Shown here: positions 28,901-40,900 of the stretch, piece by piece
How positions within the stretch are numbered: position 1 is the first letter of the stretch
Layout of the letters: every line of letters begins with the position of its first letter
From: Cristatella mucedo
Lineage: Eukaryota > Bryozoa > Phylactolaemata > Cristatellidae
Reading direction: 5' to 3'
NCBI GenBank assembly: GCA_009760855.2
Contig: WPIO01000003.1
Location: 7,772,001 to 7,836,000, forward strand
Length of the DNA: 64,000 nt
The notes under the pieces: generated by a model
Told to the model about the DNA's origin: nothing
What the model saw: the letters and a program-made list of their open reading frames with translations, nothing else
Databases searched by the model: none
Translations under genes and position numbers: made by a program

Positions 28901-31900
28901 CCGGCTGGGAGGGATCTACCCCTCTCTCTCCTCTGGTAGCCCTTATATTCCTTGTATCCACTGTTTTGCACTGTCGAGCCACTTTGCAGTCCAAAATCGC
29001 CCGACAGCTGTCAGCAGTTTGTGGTAGATGAAATGTCCCCACAGATGCCACCAACGTCTGTCATTCAAGGGAGCTATTGTATACCCCTCAACCCCTTATG
29101 CAGTCTGATGCTTCGTAGGGGCGCCGACCAATGTTCACGGCCTCCTAAGTCACGATACCTCACAACCATCAATACTAGCAATTAACCGGGCATAGTCAAC
29201 TAAGCATTCGAAACATCAGGCGAAATCATTCTCCATACGTCCAGTAAACTTGAGAAAACTGAGTCTCCAGATGTGATACGACCCACTTCTGTCTGGAGTC
29301 TTCTCTCCAAAGATGTTTAATGAGATTCACATCAGGAGATTGGCTAGGCCACTCCATAAGCTTAACAGGACCTAAACAAAATTCAAGTTGCAGACAAAAT
29401 TCTGAACATGTTCGTTAGCTTAGAGCCACTGTCCTGTTAAAGAAAAATAAGACTATCTCCGCATAGCCTCATCCCACATCTAGGTAATGCAACGTTCTGG
29501 AGGAGTTCTAAATAAAGTCTCGCGTCATATGATGCCAGATATCTTATGCAAGACGTCTAGACCATCAATACAAAACCAGCCCCAGATCACGACTTTGCTG
29601 ATAAAATTCGTCAGCAGGTCATTTTCACTGATTACTTCACTGGGATGAAGACATTCGTACTGCTTTGGTTTGCAGTTACCAAATATGGCAAACTTACTCC
29701 TTTTATTCCTTAATGACACGACTTTGCATCAGTCTCCTCTGGTCTGAGTTTGCTCGTGCCCTGACCCATTGCAAGCAAGTTAGTTTTCGCTTGACAGACA
29801 GAAGTGACCTTTTTTGGTGATCTGAATAAAACATAAATTCTCCACTCAGTGGCCGCCTTAAAGTACACCGGTCGCCTTCCCAGTAGCAGCCTCCAGGCTT
29901 ACCAGTTTTAAACGGACTTGAAGGGTCAAGGATGCATTCTCTTGCTACTTTTTGTTGTTGCACACCGGTTTACGAAAACGACACCGTGAAAGGCACTGCG
30001 TTCGTTTGACCAACTCTTTCGCTTGTGCTCCTAGTTTTAAAGGTCACGATCGAATGCCAAATACACATATTAAAACAAAGGGCTATTGCTTGAGTGTACA
30101 AGTCTGGCTGCAAGCTCAACCTTATTTACCACTGGTAGGAATATTCGTGCACGATCAATTGTTAAATATCGGAAGCACACGTGAGGGGTGCTTCAATCGG
30201 GCAACGAAAAATCCCTCATTAGAGGCACAAACTTTAAACTTCAGCATTATGAAAATACAGGACGACAGGACAAAACAGGAGGGAGCAGAAGGCACGTTCA
30301 CCCTGAGTTCAGGGAAGCAATCCCAACTACGGTTTGAGATTTCAGTGAGCATTCACATGAAAGGATTTGTCTAAAAAGCAGCAGGGACTGTTCTGTGGCA
30401 GCAGCCGGACCATTTGTAAAGTTACTACAGGATAGCTAGGGTGCTAAACAAATGTCTTATATTATTATTATCACGAAGAGGCTCGACTCAGAGAACGTTA
30501 TGAAGGTACATGCAAAACCAAGCACAACATCAAAACCTCGGCACAGAGACAGCCTCCAAATTCATGGACCAAGATCCAACGGACAGCACTAGGCAACGAT
30601 CGCAGGCAACTTCTACGAGCAATAACTTACATCAAGCCCTCGTCTTCACGCAGGGTACCATTGAGAAGGGCAAGCTCTCGAAGCTGCTTCTTACGCAGGT
30701 CGTTCTGCTCCTCAGGCACCTCGATCCCCTGCTGAATGATTTCTTTGATCTGCAAGCAAAATGTCTAGGTATTGAAGACTGGATTCCGGGATGACTACAA
30801 AGCAGCACCAGCTGCAATTAATGTGCATAGGCAAGCGAGTTACGTGCATACCTTGCTGACAGCTCGCTGCACGTTTTCAGGGTTACTGGCAGTTATATAT
30901 GCATGCAGTGGCTCATCTTCTCCCGGCAAGGGCTGACCATCTTTTCTGCCTATCTTACCCTCTTTAACTGAGCCTTTTCCCCGGATGATAATCTTAGCAC
31001 CCGTCTACAAATGTAATCATAATAAGGATTAAAACGGGTGACAGCTCTCAGCACTTACGTCCTGCACGGAAAGCCGAACTGCTTACATCTTTCTCCAGGT
31101 TCTTTAAGGTGTTTCCACGAGGTCCAATGAGGAGGCCAACAAAATTGATCTCTGGGTGATCGTCTTGCGGTATTGCCACTCGGTCATGTACACGAATAAC
31201 AGGAGGTCTGGAAACAAACGAATAGCAGCTTCCGGCTATCTAGATGCTGAGAGAGCAGCAGCGTAACAAAGAGTAGCTTTTTAAGGTAAGATTGCCACGC
31301 CAACACCTGCCGGAAAAGGTACGAATTGAGCAGCACTTCACGAACACGCAGCTCCTGCTCGCTGTAACGCAATCGTCCATCAAAAAACAATTCAGATGGC
31401 ATGCTCTTGCAGCACTACCCAAGAACCCTGCACAAGCATGCAGTCTCCTTATCAAAGATGTGTACTTGAAACATCACACATCCCAAGATCGACAAAAACA
31501 AGTCGACAGTAAAATCCTGCAACCAAAATAATCAATATTATTACAATTATTAGCAATTCTATTTTCTTCTAACTAAAGTTATAATAATTAAAGTCTCATC
31601 TCGCACGGTGGTGGTATTTGTTTTAGCCAGGTAATCTATGGTACCTAGGACAAGAGTGTACATCATTAACGCCTTCGATTACACTAGCCCTATCCACATC
31701 TCAATACGTATATGCAGAACTATTGTTTCGAAGTCACTTGTTGCTAGCAAGTACTCAGTTCGGCAACAAAAGACTAATCAAATATACAAGATACTGCAAT
31801 GCGATGAAACTCTTCAAACCTAAGTCCTTTGAAAATGGCGAGTCTCAGCCAAAATTGGGCATATTTTGCTTGTTTTAGCAAATCTAGCTGCCCGGTATGC

Positions 31901-34900
31901 CCAACGACAAAAGTATTGACTAGTGTGATCTCGGCTTTTCCCAGACGTATAATGGCAGCAGCATGCAAGCACTATCGAGTGTGCAGCACCCAGAACATCT
32001 CTCAAAAGCATAACAGAGAAAGTCAAGATAAACATCACACACTAGTTATGTCGGTAAAGAGATACATGAAACCATAAATAGATGGCTAAAGAGTTAAAGA
32101 AATGGGGCCAGAGGCCATCGGCGACTTGCCGTCAAAATCCCAGACCACGATCAACCTTCACTCATTATTAGATGGCCAGAAGATAAATGCCCAGTAACCA
32201 ATTCCAGAACAAACTCAGCTTTTTAAGCTATGCATCATTCAACCAAGCGGTCAGCATAGACGTCACACATGCTAATAAATTAGTAAAAGCAATGTCAGAG
32301 TACATACTTATAATCAGAGGGCGGTTTGTAAGCAGGATTCCTTTCCACAAGCTTTTTGACATGTTCATGCCGTTCCTCTTCAAGTCGCCTTCGAACACGA
32401 TAATCGCGAGTGTTCATGCGCTTACCCTCGCTGTTATATATGGGCTCTGGAGATGGCGATCTGAAAAGACGAAAACAGTGGCACCCATGTGGGCACCCAA
32501 AAGGCATACATATATGCAAACAGAGAACGACAACTAACGTGTTCACATCCATGTCTGAAAAGTACCGTATCAACCAATGCCATGCTGATTTTCAAATATG
32601 AATCATTAGAAAGCGACAGGGTGGGCCATCCGTCCCTTAGTTTGTACTAAAGGCAAGTGACGTTGATGCAGCCATAGACTGACATCAGCAAGTCGGCACT
32701 TTAAGGAAAAGGTTTGACAATGGCTGGGAGACAAGTGTCCAAGAAAACAGCATACGTTTGATGCCAAAGTGTAACTAAACAAAAAATGCATTGCATTTTG
32801 CCCCAGATAATACAGCAGGCAATCAAACAAAGCCAATCGGATGGCCAACAAACTCTAGCACACAGCGAGTCCCATTTTTATATGTGGCAACTGTTGCTAT
32901 AAAATAAAAGTCAATCACACACGAGTCGCGCATTAAGCAAAAAAGATCACTACACAAAGACAGTCAGCAAAAAGTGAGTAAAAGGAACGAGAAACCCTTT
33001 CTTTCGACGAAAACAACTTTCGCCTAAAGGAATGAATGCACTCCAAGTATTGTGTTAGCACTACACAGCAAAGCAGGTAACAAGTGCTTATGTCCACGAG
33101 CCCTTCACTGTACAGCACCGGACTTCAGGTAGATGTTCTCCTCCTTGCACCAGCCAATGCCTAGCATAAACAGTACACATAGTGAAACTAGGCTGTAGTC
33201 AGACCTGTCTTCAATATTTTGTGGAATGCCCAATTCTCCGCTACGCAGTCGTCGACTGATGTCCTCTATCTGCAGCTGAACTAGAAAGGTTAATTAAAAC
33301 GAAAAACGAGTGCATTAACTCATGCCTACACCGATGTGCATGCATCAAACGACAGTGCAACACTCCCCTGCTGGCTTGGCACATCAGACAAGGATGCACA
33401 CCTATCAAGCGACTAGAGTTAAGAGACAGAGTTAAGCAGCACGAACGCAGTAGCGATTTAAAAGTGGAACAAAACACAAACAGCAAAAAAAGAATGGCAG
33501 GCTGTAAAAACCCACGTATGCTTACACACAAAGAGCACCACAAGAAGAAAAGTCGAGAGGAGCACAGGTCGAAGTCGTCGATGTGAAAAGACTTACGCAG
33601 GTACTGCTCCTTCTGATCCTCAGTGGCATCAGCAGGCAGAGACGTGGGCATGCCAGGAATAAAGGTCTTGTCCGATTCATCTTTGGCCCACCGACTTTTC
33701 CTTTTGGGCTTCCTCTCAGCCCACGGGGAGTCATCTACAATTGAAAGAGTTCTTCCAGAGAAACTTGTGCATGACCGATGCAATGTGAGACAATCTCGAA
33801 ATAGCAGCACCCATTTTCATTTCCCAGACAGCTGGAACACTGTAAAGCAAGGTGAATAAGCATGAAATGTAACGGCAAATGTAGTCAATACCGTGACATA
33901 AAAACTGCGGAAGGACTGCTCGAATGCCGAGATAAATCGACAGGATGTTGCTGGTGAGGGTTCCATATTTTGAGAACAATTCGTAAGAATATCATTAGAT
34001 TCAAAGATTGTTCAAACGTAGGAGAGCCCAGCAGTAACCGTTTACTAGATAGTGGTAATAATGATTATAATTATAAACAAGACATTTGTACAGAACCCTA
34101 AAACAAATACACATTTCCTCAGGCCTAGATTGTGCTTGGCAATTACATCGGCAAAAGGGAGTATACATTTTGAAAAAATGGGCAAATCATAGATCCTTGA
34201 GATACTCAGCATTTTAGAGGCTCTCGGATGACTGCTGCTTATTGACGTCGATGGTTTAATTTCAAACAGTGAATTACAGCAATCCACTCTAATTTTAGGC
34301 TAAAATCGACGGGACATTAGCCTTGCAGAGCTCAAATTTGGGGGGTGGGGGCTATTGTAGCACACCTTCGATTCGATCTATCTGTCAAATTGTCAGTGTG
34401 CACGTGCACTTATGCAAATGAGCTGCAACGCTGCAGGCCTGATTGCCATTCGCGATTGCTTAAAAGGATACGGTTGCACTTTTAATGCAGTGTGCTGCAA
34501 TTCGCAAGAAAAGCTGGAGTTTCTCTCACCAACTGCCGGTCCACTTGTAACAGACCGTTATGGGTTGGCGTATTTCCCTGGGCCATTGCCCTTGATTGAA
34601 CTAATGGGTGCAAAATATGCAAGAAGTGCTACGTGGAATAAGACTTGCAGTTTCATGAAGTATCTTGTCGATTTTTCACGGATTGCCGTATTGGCCCAGA
34701 ACATTGCTGTCGATTGCCGTGCATTGCTGAAGTTTCAAGGAAAGCAGCTTGAAAATGCCAGGGTTTCACTTTGGACATAGCGACAAGGTATATGCAATGA
34801 CAGTTGGAGCTTCACACTGCCAACTTCTTGTCGATTGGCCGCGGGTTGGAGTTACGGCCCGGGCCATTGCTGTCGATTGCCACTCATTGCTGACAATTGT

Positions 34901-37900
34901 GCACGATTGGTTGAAAGAATGTGATTGCACTTTAAACACGGGGCACTGTGAGAAAACCTTGAGCTTGGCCCAGTCACTTTAAGGTGATTTGCGGTGGATT
35001 ACAAAGGATAGCCATAGTTGCCAGGGCCACTTCGGGCGATTGCTTAGCATCGCCCGAGATTGAATGCACAAAGTGAGTTGAAAGCACGTGCACGCTATGC
35101 AGTAAGATGCTATGTGGAATGAGAATTGGAGCTCCGTTAAGCACCGTTTTCTCGTCGATTGCCTGAGGATTGTGGTATTAGCCCCTGCCATTGCTATCGT
35201 TTGCCGTGCATAGTTGACAATTAACACGAAAAATAGCGTGGTAATTTTATGGTTTCACTTTGAACACAATGAAATGTTTGATGCAACGACAACCGGAACT
35301 TTTTGCGGCCAGTTTGAGGTCGATCTGCCACGGATTCTAGTGGATTGCTGTTTCAATAGAAGTCGTATTGGCCAGGGCCATTGCAGTCGATTGCTGTGCA
35401 CTGCCTGCAGAGTGGTGGAGGCAATTACAAAGAAGTTGTTCGATTACACAATAAACGAAGAGTAGAGCAACGTGCAATCGCTATTAGAGCTTTAAGTGTA
35501 AACATTCTGGTCGCTTGGCGGCAGATTGCCGTGGATTGCAGTATTGGCCCGGGCCATTGCAGTACATTGCTGCAGAATGGCGGAGGCAATTATAGTAAAA
35601 TTGCGCACATTGAGTACACCAAAACCGAAGAGTAGAGAAGCACGCAATTATAATTAGAGCTTCTAGTGCACTCATTCTGGTGGCTTTGCGGTGTTTACTG
35701 TGGATTGCAGAGGAATGCGGTTTGGGACCGGGCTGTTGCAGTCGATTGCAGTGCATTGCATGAGAATACGTATCCAAAATGGAGTGAAATTTTGTTGGTG
35801 CACTTTTTACCGAGTTTAGTCATATATGTAATGCAAATTAGAGCCTCAATTTTGGCGATTAGGGGATGATTTGCAGTGAACTATCGGATTTCGGTATTTT
35901 CCCGGGTCTGTTCTTCACGTGATTTCAGCGCACTGCCAGAGTGAGGGATTCACAATTTTTTTAAATTTTAAATGGTTGTGCCCAACGGTGTGCTTTAATA
36001 TGCAATACAAACTGGAGCTCGATGTAATCTATTTCTAGTCATTATGGGGCGGATTGGAGGGGATTGCAGTATTGACCAATTGCAGAGCAATTAAGAGAAC
36101 GACCATGCCAATGCAAGTGAAATTCTATGAGTACAATTATCAAAGAGTGTACCACCATTTGCAATCAAAAAAGCTTTTCGAACAGGATTTCTTTCGTTGT
36201 GCATTGGCTTGTGGTATTCGCCCGGGCTGCTGCAATCTTATTTCAGTGGACTTCATGAGAATGCTTGAAAGGAATCGCGAGAAATTTTCTGGTTACACTT
36301 TACATGTAGTGTAGTTTGATATTCAAAACTTTGTGGAGCTTTTGATTTGTGGTGGATTTGAGTGGATTACTGTACAGGTCTCGGTCGTTGCAGCTCATTT
36401 GCATAAGTGGGCATGTGTGCAATGACATGAAATTTGGCGGATAGATCAAATCAAAAGTGTGCTACAGTATCTGCCCAAATCTTGAGCTCGGCTATGCTAA
36501 GGTACTATCGATAAATAGTCTAGAGCAGATTTCGGTAATTTGTCGAGCCCAATATTTTTGTCCCATCGATATCTTCAAATTCCTTGTTTTGAGCCACTCT
36601 AGTTGCCAATAGTGGCACCAATCTATTGCCCCCCCCCCCCGCCAGGTATGAAGTCCATTTATTTAAGATTATTCTGATTTCATCTCGTCGTGTCTATGTT
36701 CGAGAAATCGCCCCCTTTCTCATGTTGGTTAATTTTTTAATTCATTTAGACAACTCAACAGACACCAGCGTACCAAATTTCGTTCACTGACTTATTGGTT
36801 TCTGCTCATGCCTCATGTGCATGACCCCCATTCACAACCTAGGTCACATACTCAATCAAATATTCTCCCACTACTGTAGGCGAATGTCTCTTCTTATTAC
36901 CAGATTAGGTTTCAGCCAGTTTAGTAAAAATGTTACTCCCGAATTCGTCACGATTCTGCTTTTTCTCAAGTCTCTTCAGCACGTTGTTTCCGACTATACT
37001 GACAAAAGGCTTCGGCGAATTCGTTATGCTTCTGCTTCCTTAATCTCTCTGGCTGTTGTTGCTGGTAAGAAAGGCTCCCTGAAGCTTCTGAAGCATGCCA
37101 TTCAGCAACCTCTTCTGGTGTCTTGCCGACTCATTGTTGCTGGCGAAAAGCATTTTCCTTCCAGCTTCTGCTGATCACGTATCTTGATGGGGAGTCATCC
37201 AACAAATGTACTGGGTGCGAATTTTTAGTCATTAATTCCTACTCACATAACAATGCTGAGGCAACTCACAATCACACTAATCAGCTTTTCAATACATCAA
37301 CTCAGCTGAAGCCAAGCTGAAGCTGGGAAGCACAGGAGTGCCGGTGGTCACTACAGGCGTACTGAAGAAAGCGAAAGCTGCTGGAATGCTCAGGTGACCC
37401 TTTAAAGACCCCTTTTTAAGTTCAAACCAGTTTTAAGTGTTTTAAGGTCTTGTGTTTCAATAGTCGATCGAATTCAACTATGAGAGTGCATGTTGCCGTG
37501 AGCTAAGGTGCTCATTCTTCACGTGGGAGGTCGTGGGTTCGAATCATACAGCAGGCTACCCTTTATTGTAAACTACAAATGGTGGTGACAGCCGTTAAGG
37601 CTCTTCTGCCTCGATATAAGCGAGGCTGCTAAATTAGCTAATATTTGTTTTATTTTTATTTATGCTGCAGCTACATATGCAAATTATCTCCCCTTCACCA
37701 CCCTTTTTTGACAAGCATCATTGTTGTACCCTTGCTGTATGACCATAAACATCAGGATAATAATAATAACTTGATAAAGCACCCTCAGAGAACTCAATCT
37801 CTTTCTAGGTGCTTTACATTTGCTGCAAAGGAAACACGGTCGAATGGTGAGTGGTGCCATGTTTAATAAACAACATGAACAACATGTTAGGGGTGACATG

Positions 37901-40900
37901 CACAGGGTCAGCATGCATGAACAAGCTCAGAGTCTAAGCTGCTAGGAAGCAGCAAAAATGCAACGGATGCCCTTAAAAACCCTTTTAAGTTAAAACCCTT
38001 TAAGTGCTAAGTTGTCTTAGTTCAGCAATATCAATTATGAGAGTACATTACAGCTACATACGCGAATCAGTAAATTGTCTAAATTGTTTGACACCTGTCA
38101 TTGCTCTATCCTTGTGTGACTACATTTGTATTGTACCCTCAGAGAACCTATCTCTTTCTAGGCATTTTACATAGGCTGCTAAGGAAGCATGGTCGAATGG
38201 TTAGTGGTACCATGCTCAACGACAAGCATAGCATGGTTAGAGGTGACATGCACGGTGTCAGCATGCAAATAAGGCTAGTGGCAGCATGCACGGTGTCAGC
38301 ATGCTTAAGCACACAAAGGACGAATCACACGGACCCACTAAATGCTTTCAATAATTCGTGCAAATACAAATGAATTATATCCATTTGATTCAACAATGTT
38401 TTAATAGGAGTACTAGACCTAGTTAGTTTAATGCCTTCTTCAACCTCTCCCAGGTTAGCACCTTAAAAGTGATCCTTGTTGTGATCTAGATCGCTTCTCT
38501 AGCTTCTTTGTCAGCAACATTGACAAAATCAGAATAAATCTCTATAATAACAGCCTCTCCATTGGACGCCTCTCCTCACCATTGAGGTAGCAGCATCCCC
38601 AATGGACTACTATCCCTCAGTAACATGCACACAGGATTCCTCTCCCTCAATTCCTTGCAGCACCTATACAGCTGCATTCAAGCCTGCCACTAGTGACCTC
38701 ATCCTGCAGTTCATACCCACCTCAAAGAAGCCCTCTACAACACATTCCCACTGTCCTACTTGTGCGATCAGCTGCTACCATGCATAACTACATAATTTAA
38801 ATCTCCTCAGCCTCAGGTTTTCCCCTTAACTTTCAAAAAGGCTGTTGTTAGACCGGGAGAACTTGAGCGACTTCTGCCCAGTCTCTATACTGCTATTCTA
38901 ATTAAAGACACTGGAACAAGCAGAGACAAACCAGCTAAACTCTTCTATATCGAAGCTTCAAATTTAATAGTTCCACTAAAGTTTTACAGCTAATCACTCA
39001 ACAGTCAGCATTGCTTCGTGTGCATAACCACTTTCTTAGAGAAATAAAGACTTCCTTAGAATTCAGATTATCTGCTTGTAAAGTTTCTATGGTTGTTTTG
39101 CTTTATCTTTCGGCAGAGCTTGATACTATTGACCAGCAAGTTCTTGAGCACTGCTCACCTCACCAGGGCAGCATTGGCACTGCACTGCAATGATTTAAGT
39201 CCTATCTCAGTGGGAGACTGAGCATTAAAATGGCAAAATCCTTTAAGGAGCCACTAAAGTACAGAGTACCCAGGACTGTAATTAGTCCAATCGCCAGGCA
39301 CAATATTGGCTTTCACTTCTATGCCGATGACACGCAATGTACCAATGCTTTGATTCCTCCCAGCATTTAAGCACCTCAAACTCTCTGCTGCATGTATTGC
39401 TAACATTAGCATTTAGATGGCAGTTAACATTCTCAAATTGAATGACGATACAATCAACTTACTAGTTATTGGCAAACATAGAAACTGCATGCTGCCACTA
39501 ACCACATTTACATGTTGATACTGTGCATGTCATCCTAGCCACGTTTTTGCTTGTTGGCATTGTGCATGTTACCACTAATAACCGTTTGATCATGCTACCT
39601 TTACAGCATATGTAAACTGTCTAGAAAGACATTGTAACGTGGATGAGCTACATCAATTTATTAACTAAATCCAAGTTGGTCCAAGCATTTGCTACATTCC
39701 ATCTCGACTTCTGTAACTCACTGCTTGCAGGTCTACAGGCTTTTGCAATCAAGCGCTTACAGTTGGTGAACAACATTCAGTTAGGCTTGTCTTCCATGAG
39801 CATCTCAGTTTCGACATTACCACCTCTCGCCGAACTGCAATGGTCCCCCGTCAAGTAATGCATCGACTTCAAGGTTTTGTCACTCACTTGTAGTTCCCTT
39901 CGTTTTCTTGCTCCCGCCAACATATCCGAACTACTCCCTCACGTGGCTAGGCATCGTTCCACCCACTCTTCGGACTCAAGCTGCTTAGTTGTGCCTCGAA
40001 ACAAGCTCAAATCCTTTGAAGACAGCACTGCCAGTTATTGTGCTCCCAAAGCCTCCAAATCAATCCAGACTGATATTACAACATCTCCTGACTTGATATT
40101 TAAACAGAAGCCAAACATGCACCTGTTCCTCACAGCATTGCCTGTGTTCTTGTGAATTATCCTTCGTGTGCTTATGTGTTCTGACACTATCCATGCTACT
40201 ATGACTAACCATATTTACATGCTTCCTTTAAAGCAAACCTTTAAAGTGCCTAGAAATAGATCTAAATCTCTGACAGCACTATACGAATGGCTTACTATTA
40301 TTATTATGCTCTTAAGTCTCTCACTGAGATAGAATTAAAACAATTGCAGTGCAGTGCCATTGATGGCCAGGCCATAAGTGAAGGGCTCAAGAAAGACTTG
40401 GTGATACATGGAATCAAACGTTGCAGAACGATCCAACAAAACAAGCAGCGACTCTGCCTAAGTCTGCGTTCCTGTGAAGGTCGTTTTACACTAGCTGCTG
40501 TGCTTAATCTGTGGTGATTCACTCTAGAAACCTACCGGACCTTTCTAGATTTGAAGTTTCTAGGTAATAGTTTAGCAATTAAAAGTATACTTGGGATATG
40601 CATGTCCTGTACAACTTGCAGCAAGAGGTTTCAGACCAAACAGGCAGCGGCAGGCAATAGTCACGGCAAAAAGTCAGTACCAAAGCTGCTTACTGTTTTA
40701 CGGTGGAAAATCATCATGCCAACAGAATATCTCTTCCCACAATAATGCCAAATTTCGCCTAGCAGCAACAGTTCCAACAGAGGGAATACAGACCAGACAG
40801 ATATGAATATAACACCGCCCACTGCAGATTCCTACTGATTCGGCATATACAAGGGCTTGCCGCCTGGGGAATCTGAGGAACAACTGAGTGCTTGGAAATA

